The translations under genes were made by a program, and so were the position numbers. Under the pieces are notes generated by a model, which did no database searches, was not told the DNA's origin, and saw only the letters and a program-made list of their open reading frames with translations. Positions 15,201 to 26,900 of a stretch of 64,000 bases of DNA are shown here, piece after piece. Location: NCBI GenBank assembly GCA_030248215.1, contig JASANG010001006.1, forward strand, positions 307,621 through 371,620, given 5' to 3'. Position 1 is the stretch's first letter; each line of letters begins with the position of its first letter. Source of the stretch: Enoplolaimus lenunculus (lineage: Eukaryota; Nematoda; Enoplea; Enoplida; Thoracostomopsidae).

Positions 15201-15529
15201 TGTTATTTATGCCAGTGTCAATGCGACACCTCTGCCTCAAAAGCCAGAGTGTTTTGATGAAAATATCAACGCGCGCTGCTAGATTCTGTAGCATGCAATA
15301 TCCTGTCAATTGCGTGCTTCTACAAAATTCATATTATTATTATTATTATTATTATTGTTACTGTTATTATTATTATTATTACTGTTATTATTATTATTAC
15401 TGTTATTATTATTACTATTATTATCATTATAACTATTATTATTATTATTATTATTATCATTTTTATAATTATTATTATTATTACTATTATTAATAATATT
15501 ATTACTATTACTATTATTATCATTGTAAC

Positions 15530-15577
<48 letters not shown>

Positions 15578-18500
15578 CATTATTATTGTTTGACTTACTG
15601 TTATAACAAATAACTTTGTGATCAACGTAACACAAAGATGTTTTTAAATAATAATCATTGGCTGCAACATCACTAATTGAACACGAATAGTCCAAACTTG
15701 GCAGAATGTTGTTGATAATTTCGTTACTGGTCGTTCTCTTGTAATCCTGATATCCGATCGAAATAGATTCCCATGTCCAGTTTGCCGGTGGGTTTGTTTC
15801 AGGCTAAATGTACGCAAAATAAATAGTTTTATAACAGCAGCATTGAATCTTGTCGTAGTGGCCATGGAGGCTCACCCCTTGTTAAAATAGCCACATCCTA
15901 GAAAATTATCAACCATGCTTGTAAGTCATCGAAAACCAATGTATGCCCCTCGTGATAAATGTTTGGGCCATCTAGTAAGGTTAGCTGGCTGCGGGCCTGG
16001 CGATACAGTCATGGAATCGCTTAACGGACTTAACCCCTTCTCACATTGAGTTGCCTGTAGGCAACTGAGCGCAGTGTATATACGTTAAATAGTATATATC
16101 GCCCCGTGTTTAACAATTGCAACACGTATACATAGTACTAAATCACCACAAGACGTGAGAGCCTCCTCGGGCTCGAGTGTCAAGCTCCTATAGCTGAGTG
16201 GTGATGGTATACGCCTCCCACTCCAGTCACTGGAGTTCGAATCCTTGCATAAAAGTAGGTCTCACGGGAAATAGAAAATATTCATGTGAGAAAGGGTTAA
16301 GCGAAAAATTTCCAGTTTACTATCTATAACCCCTTCTCACATTGAGTTGCCTGTAGGCAACTGAGCGCAGTGTATATACGTTAAATAGTATATATCGCAC
16401 CGTGTTTAACAATTGCAACACGTATACATAGTACTAAATCACCACAAGACGTGAGAGCCCCCTCGGGCTCGAGCGTCAAGTTCCTATAGCTGAGTGGTGA
16501 TGGTATACGCCTCCCACTCCAGTCACTGGAGCACGAATCCTAGCATAAAAGTCTGTCTCACGGGAAATAGAAAATATTCATGTGAGAAAGGGTTAAGAAC
16601 CAGTCTTTCTTGGAGTTGGAAACAAAACTATAACAGCTAAACCTAACCGAAGAATTTTGAATATACAGTAATCGTATCTTGCGCTAAATACATCTGCTAT
16701 TTGACATTGAAAATAAATTACCACACAAGAAAATGGCCAGACCAGTATGCATCGCACGGTTAAAGGATATATTTTTCCAAACTCTCCCACATAAATATTT
16801 TCCATATGTTAGACGAAATTTTAAGCTTAAACTCGGAGCTCTCGAATATGAGGGTATTTACCCATCGCTGTTCAACTATAACATTAATGACAATTGAGCT
16901 CGAGGAGACTCTCACGCCTTAGGGTTGCGCTATACTTTTATTGACGTCCGGCGGCGTCCGTCACCGTGCGTCACCGGTACGGCGTGGTCCGTCGCCGTAC
17001 GGCGCCGTCCGTCACCGTACGGCGCCGTCCGTCACCGTACGGCGCCGTCCGTTACCGTGCGGCGACGGCGCCGTCCGTTACCGTGCGGCGACGGCGCCGT
17101 CCGTTACCGTGCGGCGACGGCGCCGTCCGTTACCGCGCGGCGACGGCGCCGTCCGTTACCGTGCGGCGACGGCGCCGTCCGTTACCGTGCGGCGACGGCG
17201 CCGTCCGTTACCGTGCGGCGACGGCGCCGTCCGTTACCGTGCGGCGGCGGCGCCGTCCGTTACCGTGCGGCGGCGGCGCCGTCCGTTACCGTGCGGGGGC
17301 GGCCCCGTCCGTTACCGTGCGGCGGCGGCGCCGTCCGTTACCGTGCGGCGGCGGCGCCGTCCGTTACCGTGCGGCGGCGGCGCCGTCCGTTACCGTGCGG
17401 CGGCGGCGCCGTCCGGTACCGTGCGGCGGCGGCGCCGACCGGTACCGGGCGGCGCCGTCCGTTACCGTAACCAGCCGCGCCGTCCCATACCGGGCGGCGC
17501 CGTCCGTTACCGTGCGGCGCCGTCCATTACCGTTGCGGCGCCGTCCGGTACCGTGGGGGCGCGGTCCGTTACTGTTGCGGCGCCGTCCGTTGCCGTTGCG
17601 GCGCCGTCCGTTGCCGTGCGGCGCCGTCCGTTGCCGTGCGGCGCCGTCCGTTGCCGTGCGGCGCCGACCGTTGCCGTGCGGCGCCGTCCGTTGCCGTGCG
17701 GCGCCGTCTGTTGCCGTGCGGCGCCGTCCGTTACCGTGCGGCGCCGTCCGTTACCGTGCGGCGCCGTCCATTACCGTGCGACGCCGTCCGTTACCGTGCG
17801 GCGCCGTCCGTTACCGTGCGACGCCGTCCGTTACCGTGCGGCGCCGTCCATTACCGTGCGGCGCCGTCCGGCGGACGGCGTCGTATGGCTGAGGAACGGT
17901 GACGGACAACGCCGGGCGTCAAGTACAGCGCAACTCTAATACGGATTTTCTGGTGCGCATGTTCCGATGAATTGTTAACCATTGTGCATTGTGAATATAA
18001 TGCACAATGGGTTGCTTTTTTCCGAAAAATTGAATCGACCGAAAAAAAACGAAAATGCTTTAACAAATGCAAAGATGTTAATGGATTCTAAGTTTGGCCT
18101 CAAAATGATACTGGGAATCACATGACCCATGATGCGGATAGGGTCCATAGTACAAAAGTGTTTGATTGTTACATGACTTTAATCACAAGCCGAGTTCAAA
18201 ACTAATGCGTAACACAGCTGTGTTAATGTTACATCCAGTAAAAAAGAAAATTAACTGTAATATATGTCGTAGCCAAAGCCGTAATTTAGCCCAATTCCGA
18301 ATTAGGCTAGTCCAGCGCGGAATTATGACTAGTGCTACAACATATACATAAATCGTTTTAACATCAAAAAAGAAGTATTCATCAGGAAAAACATCGTAAG
18401 TAAAATTTGGCCTCAGTTGTGAGGCAACAGAAATTACAAATAACGTCTGTTTCTAACTCAGGTTTATTTCGGCTGCGCTGAATATAACCAACAAAATGTA

Positions 18501-21500
18501 TGGGCATATCCAGTAAGGTATTACAAAACCTAGTAAATCAGCGCCACTGACCCTTAATCAAAACTCGTTTCCGATGGGAATCGTGAGAAAAGTTACAGCT
18601 TTTGGCGAAGTTTTGCGCTGTTACTTAAGTTTTTTTGCAATTTTTATAAAAAGTTTTTATCGTTTCTTCAACCCTTTGGAAAAAGCACAAAGAACCGGTA
18701 AAACCGTTTTTTCTGATGCTTTCTTCCGGTACTTAAACCCACATTAACATATTGTACAGTTTACTAATAGTTGGTCGTACAAGACGGGACACGGTAAATA
18801 TCAAAATGTTACCGTTGAAAATAAAACCACATATGAAGAATAATACCTCCAGATGGCGTAGACTTGTCCAGTACTGTTGCGCAGACGGTAATGTGCTCCT
18901 GAAAAATAAATGGGTATATTTTATACTGTAGTGACCTGAATAAGAGGGGTCTCCATGTTGATGTCCCAATCAATAGAAGTCTGTATCCCTAGTATGAGTC
19001 CAAGGGGCCTGCCCAATGGATGTGAGGAAAATTTAGGCTAATGCTTACTTTAGGATTAGGCTTATGTTTACGCTTAAACTAAGGTTAAGTCATACTTTAG
19101 CATTAGGTTTATTTTTACGCTAGAAACTTAGGCTTAGGCTTAGGTTTTGCCTTGGGACAAATTTTCGATGAAAAAATGTAAAGCATAATCGATTCGTTAA
19201 TGGTCATTGGTCAATATAATTCAAAATTTTGCGCTGTTTCAATTTTTGTAATTTATAAACAGCCCGCTAGCAAATAATATCACAGAAGATGTAACCCAAA
19301 CAGACAACCGAGCTAGTAACAGCTATTCGCTGGGGGGGGGGCAGAAGAGGCTCCAGCCTCCTTGAAACATTTAGCCCCTCATCAGAAAATGTTTAGTCTT
19401 GCTTGTAAAGTCAGTAGAGTCAACGAAAATGCTTGTATGTCCCTTCTGAAAATTTTAAGAACCCATAGCAAGGTGAGCTGGCTACGGACTTGAAGTACCT
19501 TCGGATGGTGACAAGATATTTTTTAATTCATTGTATTTTACATATATCATTGTGTAAACAAATTTCAAACATACCGGTAACTGATATTCTATTACAACAG
19601 AAACAGACGTCAATTGTACCGGAAACGAAAGCGGATACATACGGTCTGTATATCCTGGAATATCGCGCTTTCTAATGCGTCCGAAAAGTTGACCACAGAC
19701 AAAGGCGAAGTCGGGATTCTGACGGTATGGGAAGTGGCAACGTTAATTAAATATTAAGAAGTTCAGTTGCGAACCTTTAACCCATTCTGGTTACGCCTCG
19801 GGGTATAAAACGGATTTTGTCACCACTTACCTAAAAGTCTGAAAAAATAGAAAATACGTTTTCGTCGGTAAACTTGGCAAATCAGTACCGTATGCCAAAC
19901 ATAAATCGCGTGCTTGCGTGTAGTTTTTGTCTCCGTACAGGGATGCTTCAAAGAATGTTATGTCTAAAATAAAAAAATTACAGTGAAACGAGTTTTATAC
20001 ATGAAATTTTACAATTCTTGTACGACGCTGATGCCATGGTTTCTAAATGTTTCACTGAATTTCATTTTTGTGCAGCGTTAAAATTTGTGCAACATTCAAG
20101 GGTGTTCCCACGGCGGGCATTGGATGGCCGTTCCCCACCATATATGGCTGGTGCACCCCCCAAATAGAATCGGTCTAAAAGTAAATCATAAATTGCAATT
20201 GTAGGTGGGCCCCAAAATTATTCAAGGCCTTCTAAATATAATTTTCTGCCAAAGCCACTGGCAACATTTAATGCACGCAATTCGCACACTGTAAATTTCA
20301 GTGAGTTGATTTTAACTCAGAATGAGCAGAATCACTCAGTCTGAGTTAGGACTATCAGAAATCAGAATATTGAGTTGATTCAATTCAGTCTGAGTTAATT
20401 AAACAATTCAACCAGAGTCAGCTCAACTCAGAGTGAGAATCATCTCAACTCAGAGTGAGCTAATGTTTACTGATATTAATTCAGAAAAAACCAACTCGCT
20501 AGCTGAATTAATTAATGAATTCATTGGAAATTACTGTGTACTGTTTAACAATTGTTACACGTATGCAAAATACCAAAATCTTTACAAGACTCGATCCCGC
20601 CATCGGACACGAGCGGCAAGCCATTTAAATTGTGAGTAATGGGAGCGCCTAAATTTTTCTAACCAAGATTGCGAGTTCAAATCCTATTTTGAAATAGAAT
20701 CTCAGATGACATTAAGGAGATTAAGCACAAAAGGTTTCACAAGAAAATTTTCAGCTGCTATCGTTTAAAATAGCTTGCTCGAACACTAACGGATGTAGAG
20801 GATAGGTGGGAACATACGATTTCTCCGTTATTCTGTGATAAATAGTAAGGTCCTTACCTTTCAAGTTTTCCCTCAGAAAACCCTTTGTAAAATACAATTT
20901 TTCCGCTTGATAAAGCCTTACAATTTTTCTCGTTATAAATTTTTTGATGAAAAAACGAACGATAAGGTCGCTACCTTACAATTTTTTCCCTCAGAAAATT
21001 TTTGGTGATAAAATGATAATGTCCATACCTTACAATTTTTGCGTTTCATAACATTTGTCAGCCCGCACCCTCCCGTCAGAAATTTCTGGATCCGCCTCTA
21101 TGCTCGAAAAAACGCATTGTGAGAAATAACGCGGTAACTGCATGACTACACTGTAAATACCAGTGAGTTGATTTTAACTCAGAATGAGTTGAATCTTCTC
21201 AGAGGTCTGAGCTCTGAATTAGGTCTTTCAGAACTCAGGAATCTGAATTGATTTAACTCATCCTGAGTTCATTGGTCAACTCACCCAGAATTAAATCAGT
21301 TCATAGTGAGTTAATATCTACTGTTATTAACTCAGAAATAGACAAAAAAACTAATTCTCTTTCTGAATTGATTAATCAACATATTGGAATTTACAGTGTA
21401 AAATAATATCTTAATAGTTGAAAACATTATTTGATATAGCTTGTTCTATTAAAAAAAGGCGAGTTTACCTTCACATGGCAAAATACACGGTAGCAATCTG

Positions 21501-23918
21501 TAGCGTGGATCCAACGAAAAGCATCGCAATCCCTTTTTGCCCCAGAACCCAATGCAATAATTTTCAGGATTATTCGTTTTGGTATGCTTATGCGGTGTCT
21601 GTGAATTCCAAGGTTGACACGGTATACCATTATATGTTGTTGCTTTGATACCGTAATACTTTCTTGTTGCCTTATCCGTAATGTCACATTGTAGGTTCGT
21701 CGCACGGTAACAGTCGGAGTCTGAATCAAGGCACGGATGATCTGTAAGCATTAATAAATATCCCAACAGAGCAGGTGTGTGCCTATACAATGGCGGATCC
21801 ATGGGGGCCACCCCGGCCGTGCCCCCCCGAACAGCATCTCGACAAAAATTATATAGTTTCAATTGCTGTTCTACGCTGTTTATTTCTCTGTTTTATACAC
21901 AATAAGCACGCTTTAAAGTTTCGAACTCACCGTTATTTGGCCCTGGAATCATTTATGCGCTACAATTAGGGATAATAGACATTTATGGACTCTAACAAGG
22001 GTTTAAGGACTCTACTCGCTTACGGACTCTTATTAGGAATACGGACTCCTATGAATTGGGACTCAAAATGGGGACCCCACCTCTTATTGGGGTCGCTACA
22101 GTATGGGTCTAAAATATGTTTATTACGTGTGAAATTTTGCCCCCCCCCCCCTCATTTTGACATCCTGGATCCGCCACTGTGCCTATATGATTAGAAATGA
22201 AGTATGGGACTTTTGTTCACGTCCGCCTACTGGTTTAGGCTTAAGATTAGGCTTTAGACAGGCTTTGGTTAAAACTTCGATTTCGAAAACGACGTATCTG
22301 AGCCGAAGCCTAAATATTTGCCCAACTATTTAACTGCCTGAACCTAGGCTTAAGCCTTGATCTTAAAAGTGGGGAAGTGTAAAAGAGCCAAGTATGGCTC
22401 AAGCTCAAAGTGGTGACGTTCGGAAAGAAGTTTTTTGCAACGAGTGTTGAGAGTAATTTTTTGACCGCTGCAGTTTATTCTATAGCCTGTAAAAGTGCGT
22501 TTTTGAGCCTTTCCTGAATTTTTGGAAAATATATTCTTTCTATCCTTCTTGTATACGCTCGTAAATTTAAACAAGGACACGCTGACGGCAGATAGCGAAT
22601 AATAACTGGGAGAACCAACCTTGTTTTGTGTCACAGTCGTCGAAGCAGTAATCCCAAACAACGCTGGAATTCGTTGTGTAACACCATGCTTTAGTTGAGT
22701 TTTCAGCAATACAGTAGTTTTTGCGTTTGAAATGATAATTTGCATGCGGATGTGGTACGTTTGAACTCCAGTCCTGGCATAATATTCCGGTTCTAGTGAC
22801 TGATTTGTATCCTGTAACGTGATGTGCAATATTGGTTGGATCGCACCCTGGATGCGAAGCGCCCTTAAAGCAATCGCCAGCAATGTCGTAGCACGGCGAC
22901 TCTGAAAAATATATAAAATTGAAGTTTATGGCGCCATGTGGTGCACTATCTAAGACCGTGTCGGTTGTGATTTCTCGGTACTGAGCTCAGAAGTAGGCTG
23001 ACTGAAAATTGTTAAAACAGGGGCTTATATAGTGCCCGAAACACCGTAAACAATACACTCCAAAAACAAAATAATACCCTGTCAGCTAACTGTTGCGCAA
23101 AATCAGTTTCAAGTATGCTTCTTCGAAGAATACGATTTGCACAAATGTATGGCAATTGTTCCAAATATTACGTAACGAGGGTTTATTTCAAAGTGGTTTT
23201 GTTCACGGTAAACGTCACACAATTTCTTCCGCCTCGTGGAAAAAAGTTCAATTTTTTTCGGAATGCATTTATGGTCGGCAATCGCATGTGTCGGACTGCG
23301 TCGAGGTTTTGATTGGCCGTCTCCAGGAGATGCAATGAATTTCAGACACGCGTATAATCTGGTAATGTAGCAGGTTGCTTAGCAGCCTCGTTCATGGCGA
23401 CGCTAATATATGTTACCACGGATTAAACGGAGGTTTCCTTTGAACTGATGCTCGTATATTGGACAACGGTGTAACCTTCCTTTCTGGTTATACTGCATTT
23501 TGTATCGCTAACCTGGGTTCTCGTTTGCGTTCGATTGAATTCAAGACGTTTCGACGCAACAAATTGTGTTCGGTTTATTGCATGGCGTTGGTTGTGTTGC
23601 ATTAGGGGCAACGCAACACTTTGTGGTTGTGTCGGCGGGTTGTGATTTTGTTTGTGTGTGTATTTTCATCTGTTACTGATTCCTGGGATGTCCATGATTA
23701 TTTCGTCCATCAGTTGTATGTCTCCAACTTGGCTTTGGTTTTCGGTTTCGGGGTTCTGCTCGTCTTCTTTAATGAAATTGGTTGTTTGGGGCAACGGGGC
23801 CACGACACGGATATTTGCATAAGTGTAACGGACCGCTATCGGTGCACTATTGCTTGTCCAGCGGGGCTTAATTTCTGATTTTTAATTGCGTTATCATTTT
23901 CATTATTGCTATTATTGA

Positions 23919-23949
<31 letters not shown>

Positions 23950-26900
23950 TTGCTGCATAGTCTTATCAATTTGACCTGAATTTTGCTGAACTTTCTCAAG
24001 TATTAAGTTTCACCAACTTTTGATATTGGCCAATATCGTCTACTGAAACTGCTCGAATTCGTTTTGGATATCCATATATTCCTCGTTAGTTTTAGTATTC
24101 CTTTTGTTTGTTTAACCTTTAAAGTTGACAAAATAGAAGAGTTATGTAAAATAACAATATATGTAACCAAGCCGACGTTGAGTCGATCTTATCTAGCATT
24201 ATTTGTATTAAGTCAAGGTTTTTTGGCTACCTGAAAGTTACCGTCCGGCTGTTTTGTAAGCACAAGCTTAGGAACTTTAAGAACCGATGAATAGTTTGGT
24301 GTTGCATCTGTTCCTATAGCCCTAAGCATACTGGGTTCTAGCGGTGGCTTCGTACGGTTGACGTGCACCCAGAATGGAGATCTTCTAGTCCGCTTTGTTC
24401 AATAAGCAAATTTTTCCCATCATTGGCTATGTCATAAATGCGACGTGAGCATTTCCATGGGTGCGATAACTTAGCTGACAACCCTTTCTGTACAGCAGGA
24501 TAGTACAAGCAAACTTGATCGACGACAACATATATCGGTTGCCTACAGTGGCGGATCCAGGATCTCAAAATGGGGGGGGGGGGGCAAAATTTCACAAGTA
24601 ATAAACTTATTTTAGACCCACACGCAAACCACGAACTATTTCCATAAAATTGACTTCTTTAGGGTTCGTTCCATTGAGAAGAATCCTAAATAAAACTAGC
24701 GCATGAACGCAATTTAGATCTAAACAACAGGGTGGCAACATAAGTTCGGATTTGGTTTCAAACAGGCACAAATTTAAAGGCAGCTGCTTATACTATTGTG
24801 TATAAAACAGAGAATTGACACTATATATTTTTTGTCGAGATGCTGTTGGGGGGGGGGGCACGGCCGAGGTGCCCCCCCATGGATCCGCTATTGGTTGCCT
24901 ACTTTTTCTATCATATTACCGTTTTTGATCTTGCTGTGATACCTTTACGTTATCAACCGCAACCTGACCGTGCAGTCTTGAAATGAAAATTTAGTTAGCA
25001 CTTCAAATCATCTTGATCTAAGTACAGCATTCGCGGCTGATTCCCTAGCATTAAATTGCGGGGTAACTTAGGATCGCTACCGTACATTAAGAAAAATAGA
25101 GTTTCGTTTGAGCTTCCATGAGCTGCACTGCGATAACAAAACAACAAATACGGTGCAAAATCAACCCAGTCATCTCGTCTAGCACTGCAATATTGCATTA
25201 CCATCTTAGTGAGCACTCTCATAAACCGTTCAGTTCAGGTTGTTCATCAGTTTGCGGGTGGTACGCGGTTGTCTGTAGCTGCTTTACGTCTAGTATTTTA
25301 CACCCTTCTTTGGTTTTAGTTCTGATGTTACAAAACTTCTTTGATCGGTAAGCGGTTCATACGGCGTACCATATCTACAGTAAATATTCTCAACAAAAGG
25401 TTTAGCGATTCGCTGCGTTTTAATGTCACGAACCGGAAATGCTGGTGGAAATTTTGGCACCAGAACGATTATATATTTGTTACCGTTCTGCGACAACGGC
25501 AATGGTCCCAAAATGTTTAATCTTCATTTCTCAAATATATAAGGCACTGGATTAGGTTGCAAACACTGTAAATTCCAGTGAGTTGATTTCAACTCACACT
25601 GAGTTGAATCACTCAGTCTGAGTTAGGTCAATCAGAATTCATAATTCTGAGTTGATGTAAACTCATTCTGATTTAATCAGTCAACTTTTCCGGAATCAAA
25701 TCAACTCACAGTGGGAATCAACTCAACTCAGAGTGAGTTAAAGTGTGCTGTAATTAACTCAAAAATAACTGACTTTCCGACTGAGTTGATTAATTTTAAC
25801 TCTTTGGAATTTATAATGAAACAGCTTTCGAATATTTTGTTGGATTCTTCTTTGCTTGAAGACACGAAGGGCAACTGTTCAGCGAATCTATTACGTCCTC
25901 GTAGCAAGAGGGCCAATAATATCTACGTGGAACCTTTGACAAGTTATTTTTCGGATACCAAGATTCACTCCATCATATAACGTGTCGGAAAGCTTGTATT
26001 AATAAATCTCGACAAAGAGCTCGAGGCAACAGAATAAGTGATTTACCTTCTTTATACGACGGCTTCCCAACATAACAAGGAATTCCATTTTGGATTTCAA
26101 AACTTTTCTCTCTGTTGTTAGCCACTGCATCTATAATTTGTTGACAATGAGGGTCTGCAATTTGAGGATTTGTAACCTGACTGTGTTCTGTAAACGTTAC
26201 TGAATCTGACCTGACATTGACGCAGTTTTTGGTTGTTAATTTAGATAAGTAATCAGCATCTTTATTTTCCGATCCCGCTATGCACTTGATGTCTAGTTGA
26301 TAGTCTTGTAAGCGTACGGCCCAACGGCCTAATCGGAAATTGTCAATTTTTGTTCTCATCCAACCTGTTAACGGATTGTGGTCCGTGTCAACGATAGTAG
26401 GTTTTCCACAGACTAGGAACGAAATATTTTGTGGACGGCAAAGTAGTCCGCCAACGCTTCTCTCTCTATTACACTATAACGTCTTTCTACATGACTGAGC
26501 GGTCGGCAAGCGTATTCGATCGGTCGTAAGTTGCCGGTGGAATCTTTCTGATATAAAGCGCAACCGAAAGCTGAACCGCTTGCATTTGTGTGAATAACAA
26601 AATTATCGCACATGTTTTTAGCCCCTTCTCACATTGAGTTACCTATAGGCAACTAAGCGCAGTGTATATACGTTAAATAGTATATATCGCACCCTGTTTA
26701 ACAATTGCAACACGTATACATAGTACTAAATCACCACAAGACGTGAGAGCCCCCTCGGGCTCGAGCGTCAAGCTCCTATAGCTGAGTGGTGATGGTATAC
26801 GCCTCCCACTCCAGTCACTGGAGTTCGAATCATAGCATAAAAGTAGGTCTCAGGGGAAATAGAAAATATTCATGTGAGAAAGGGTTAAACGCTAAAATGG

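Noticed and set aside
15306-15695. Minus-strand ORF with a polyasparagine tail
   Set aside because: The first part is the real CTLD2 exon; a strong donor (GTAAGTC at 15592-15598) ends the exon before the TTA microsatellite, so the polyasparagine is intron.
16925-17939. Three long overlapping plus-strand ORFs (181, 332 and 308 codons) rich in Arg, Pro and Ala
   Set aside because: They are translations of the GC-rich 26/20-bp minisatellite, open in all three frames because the unit lacks stop codons. The tract sits inside a MITE in an intron of the opposite strand.
18733-18969. Minus-strand 78-codon ORF as one exon
   Set aside because: Only its first part (micro-exon 8) fits the gene; a GTATTA donor after HLE restores the phase-0 join seen in sister CTLDs, and the rest is intron.
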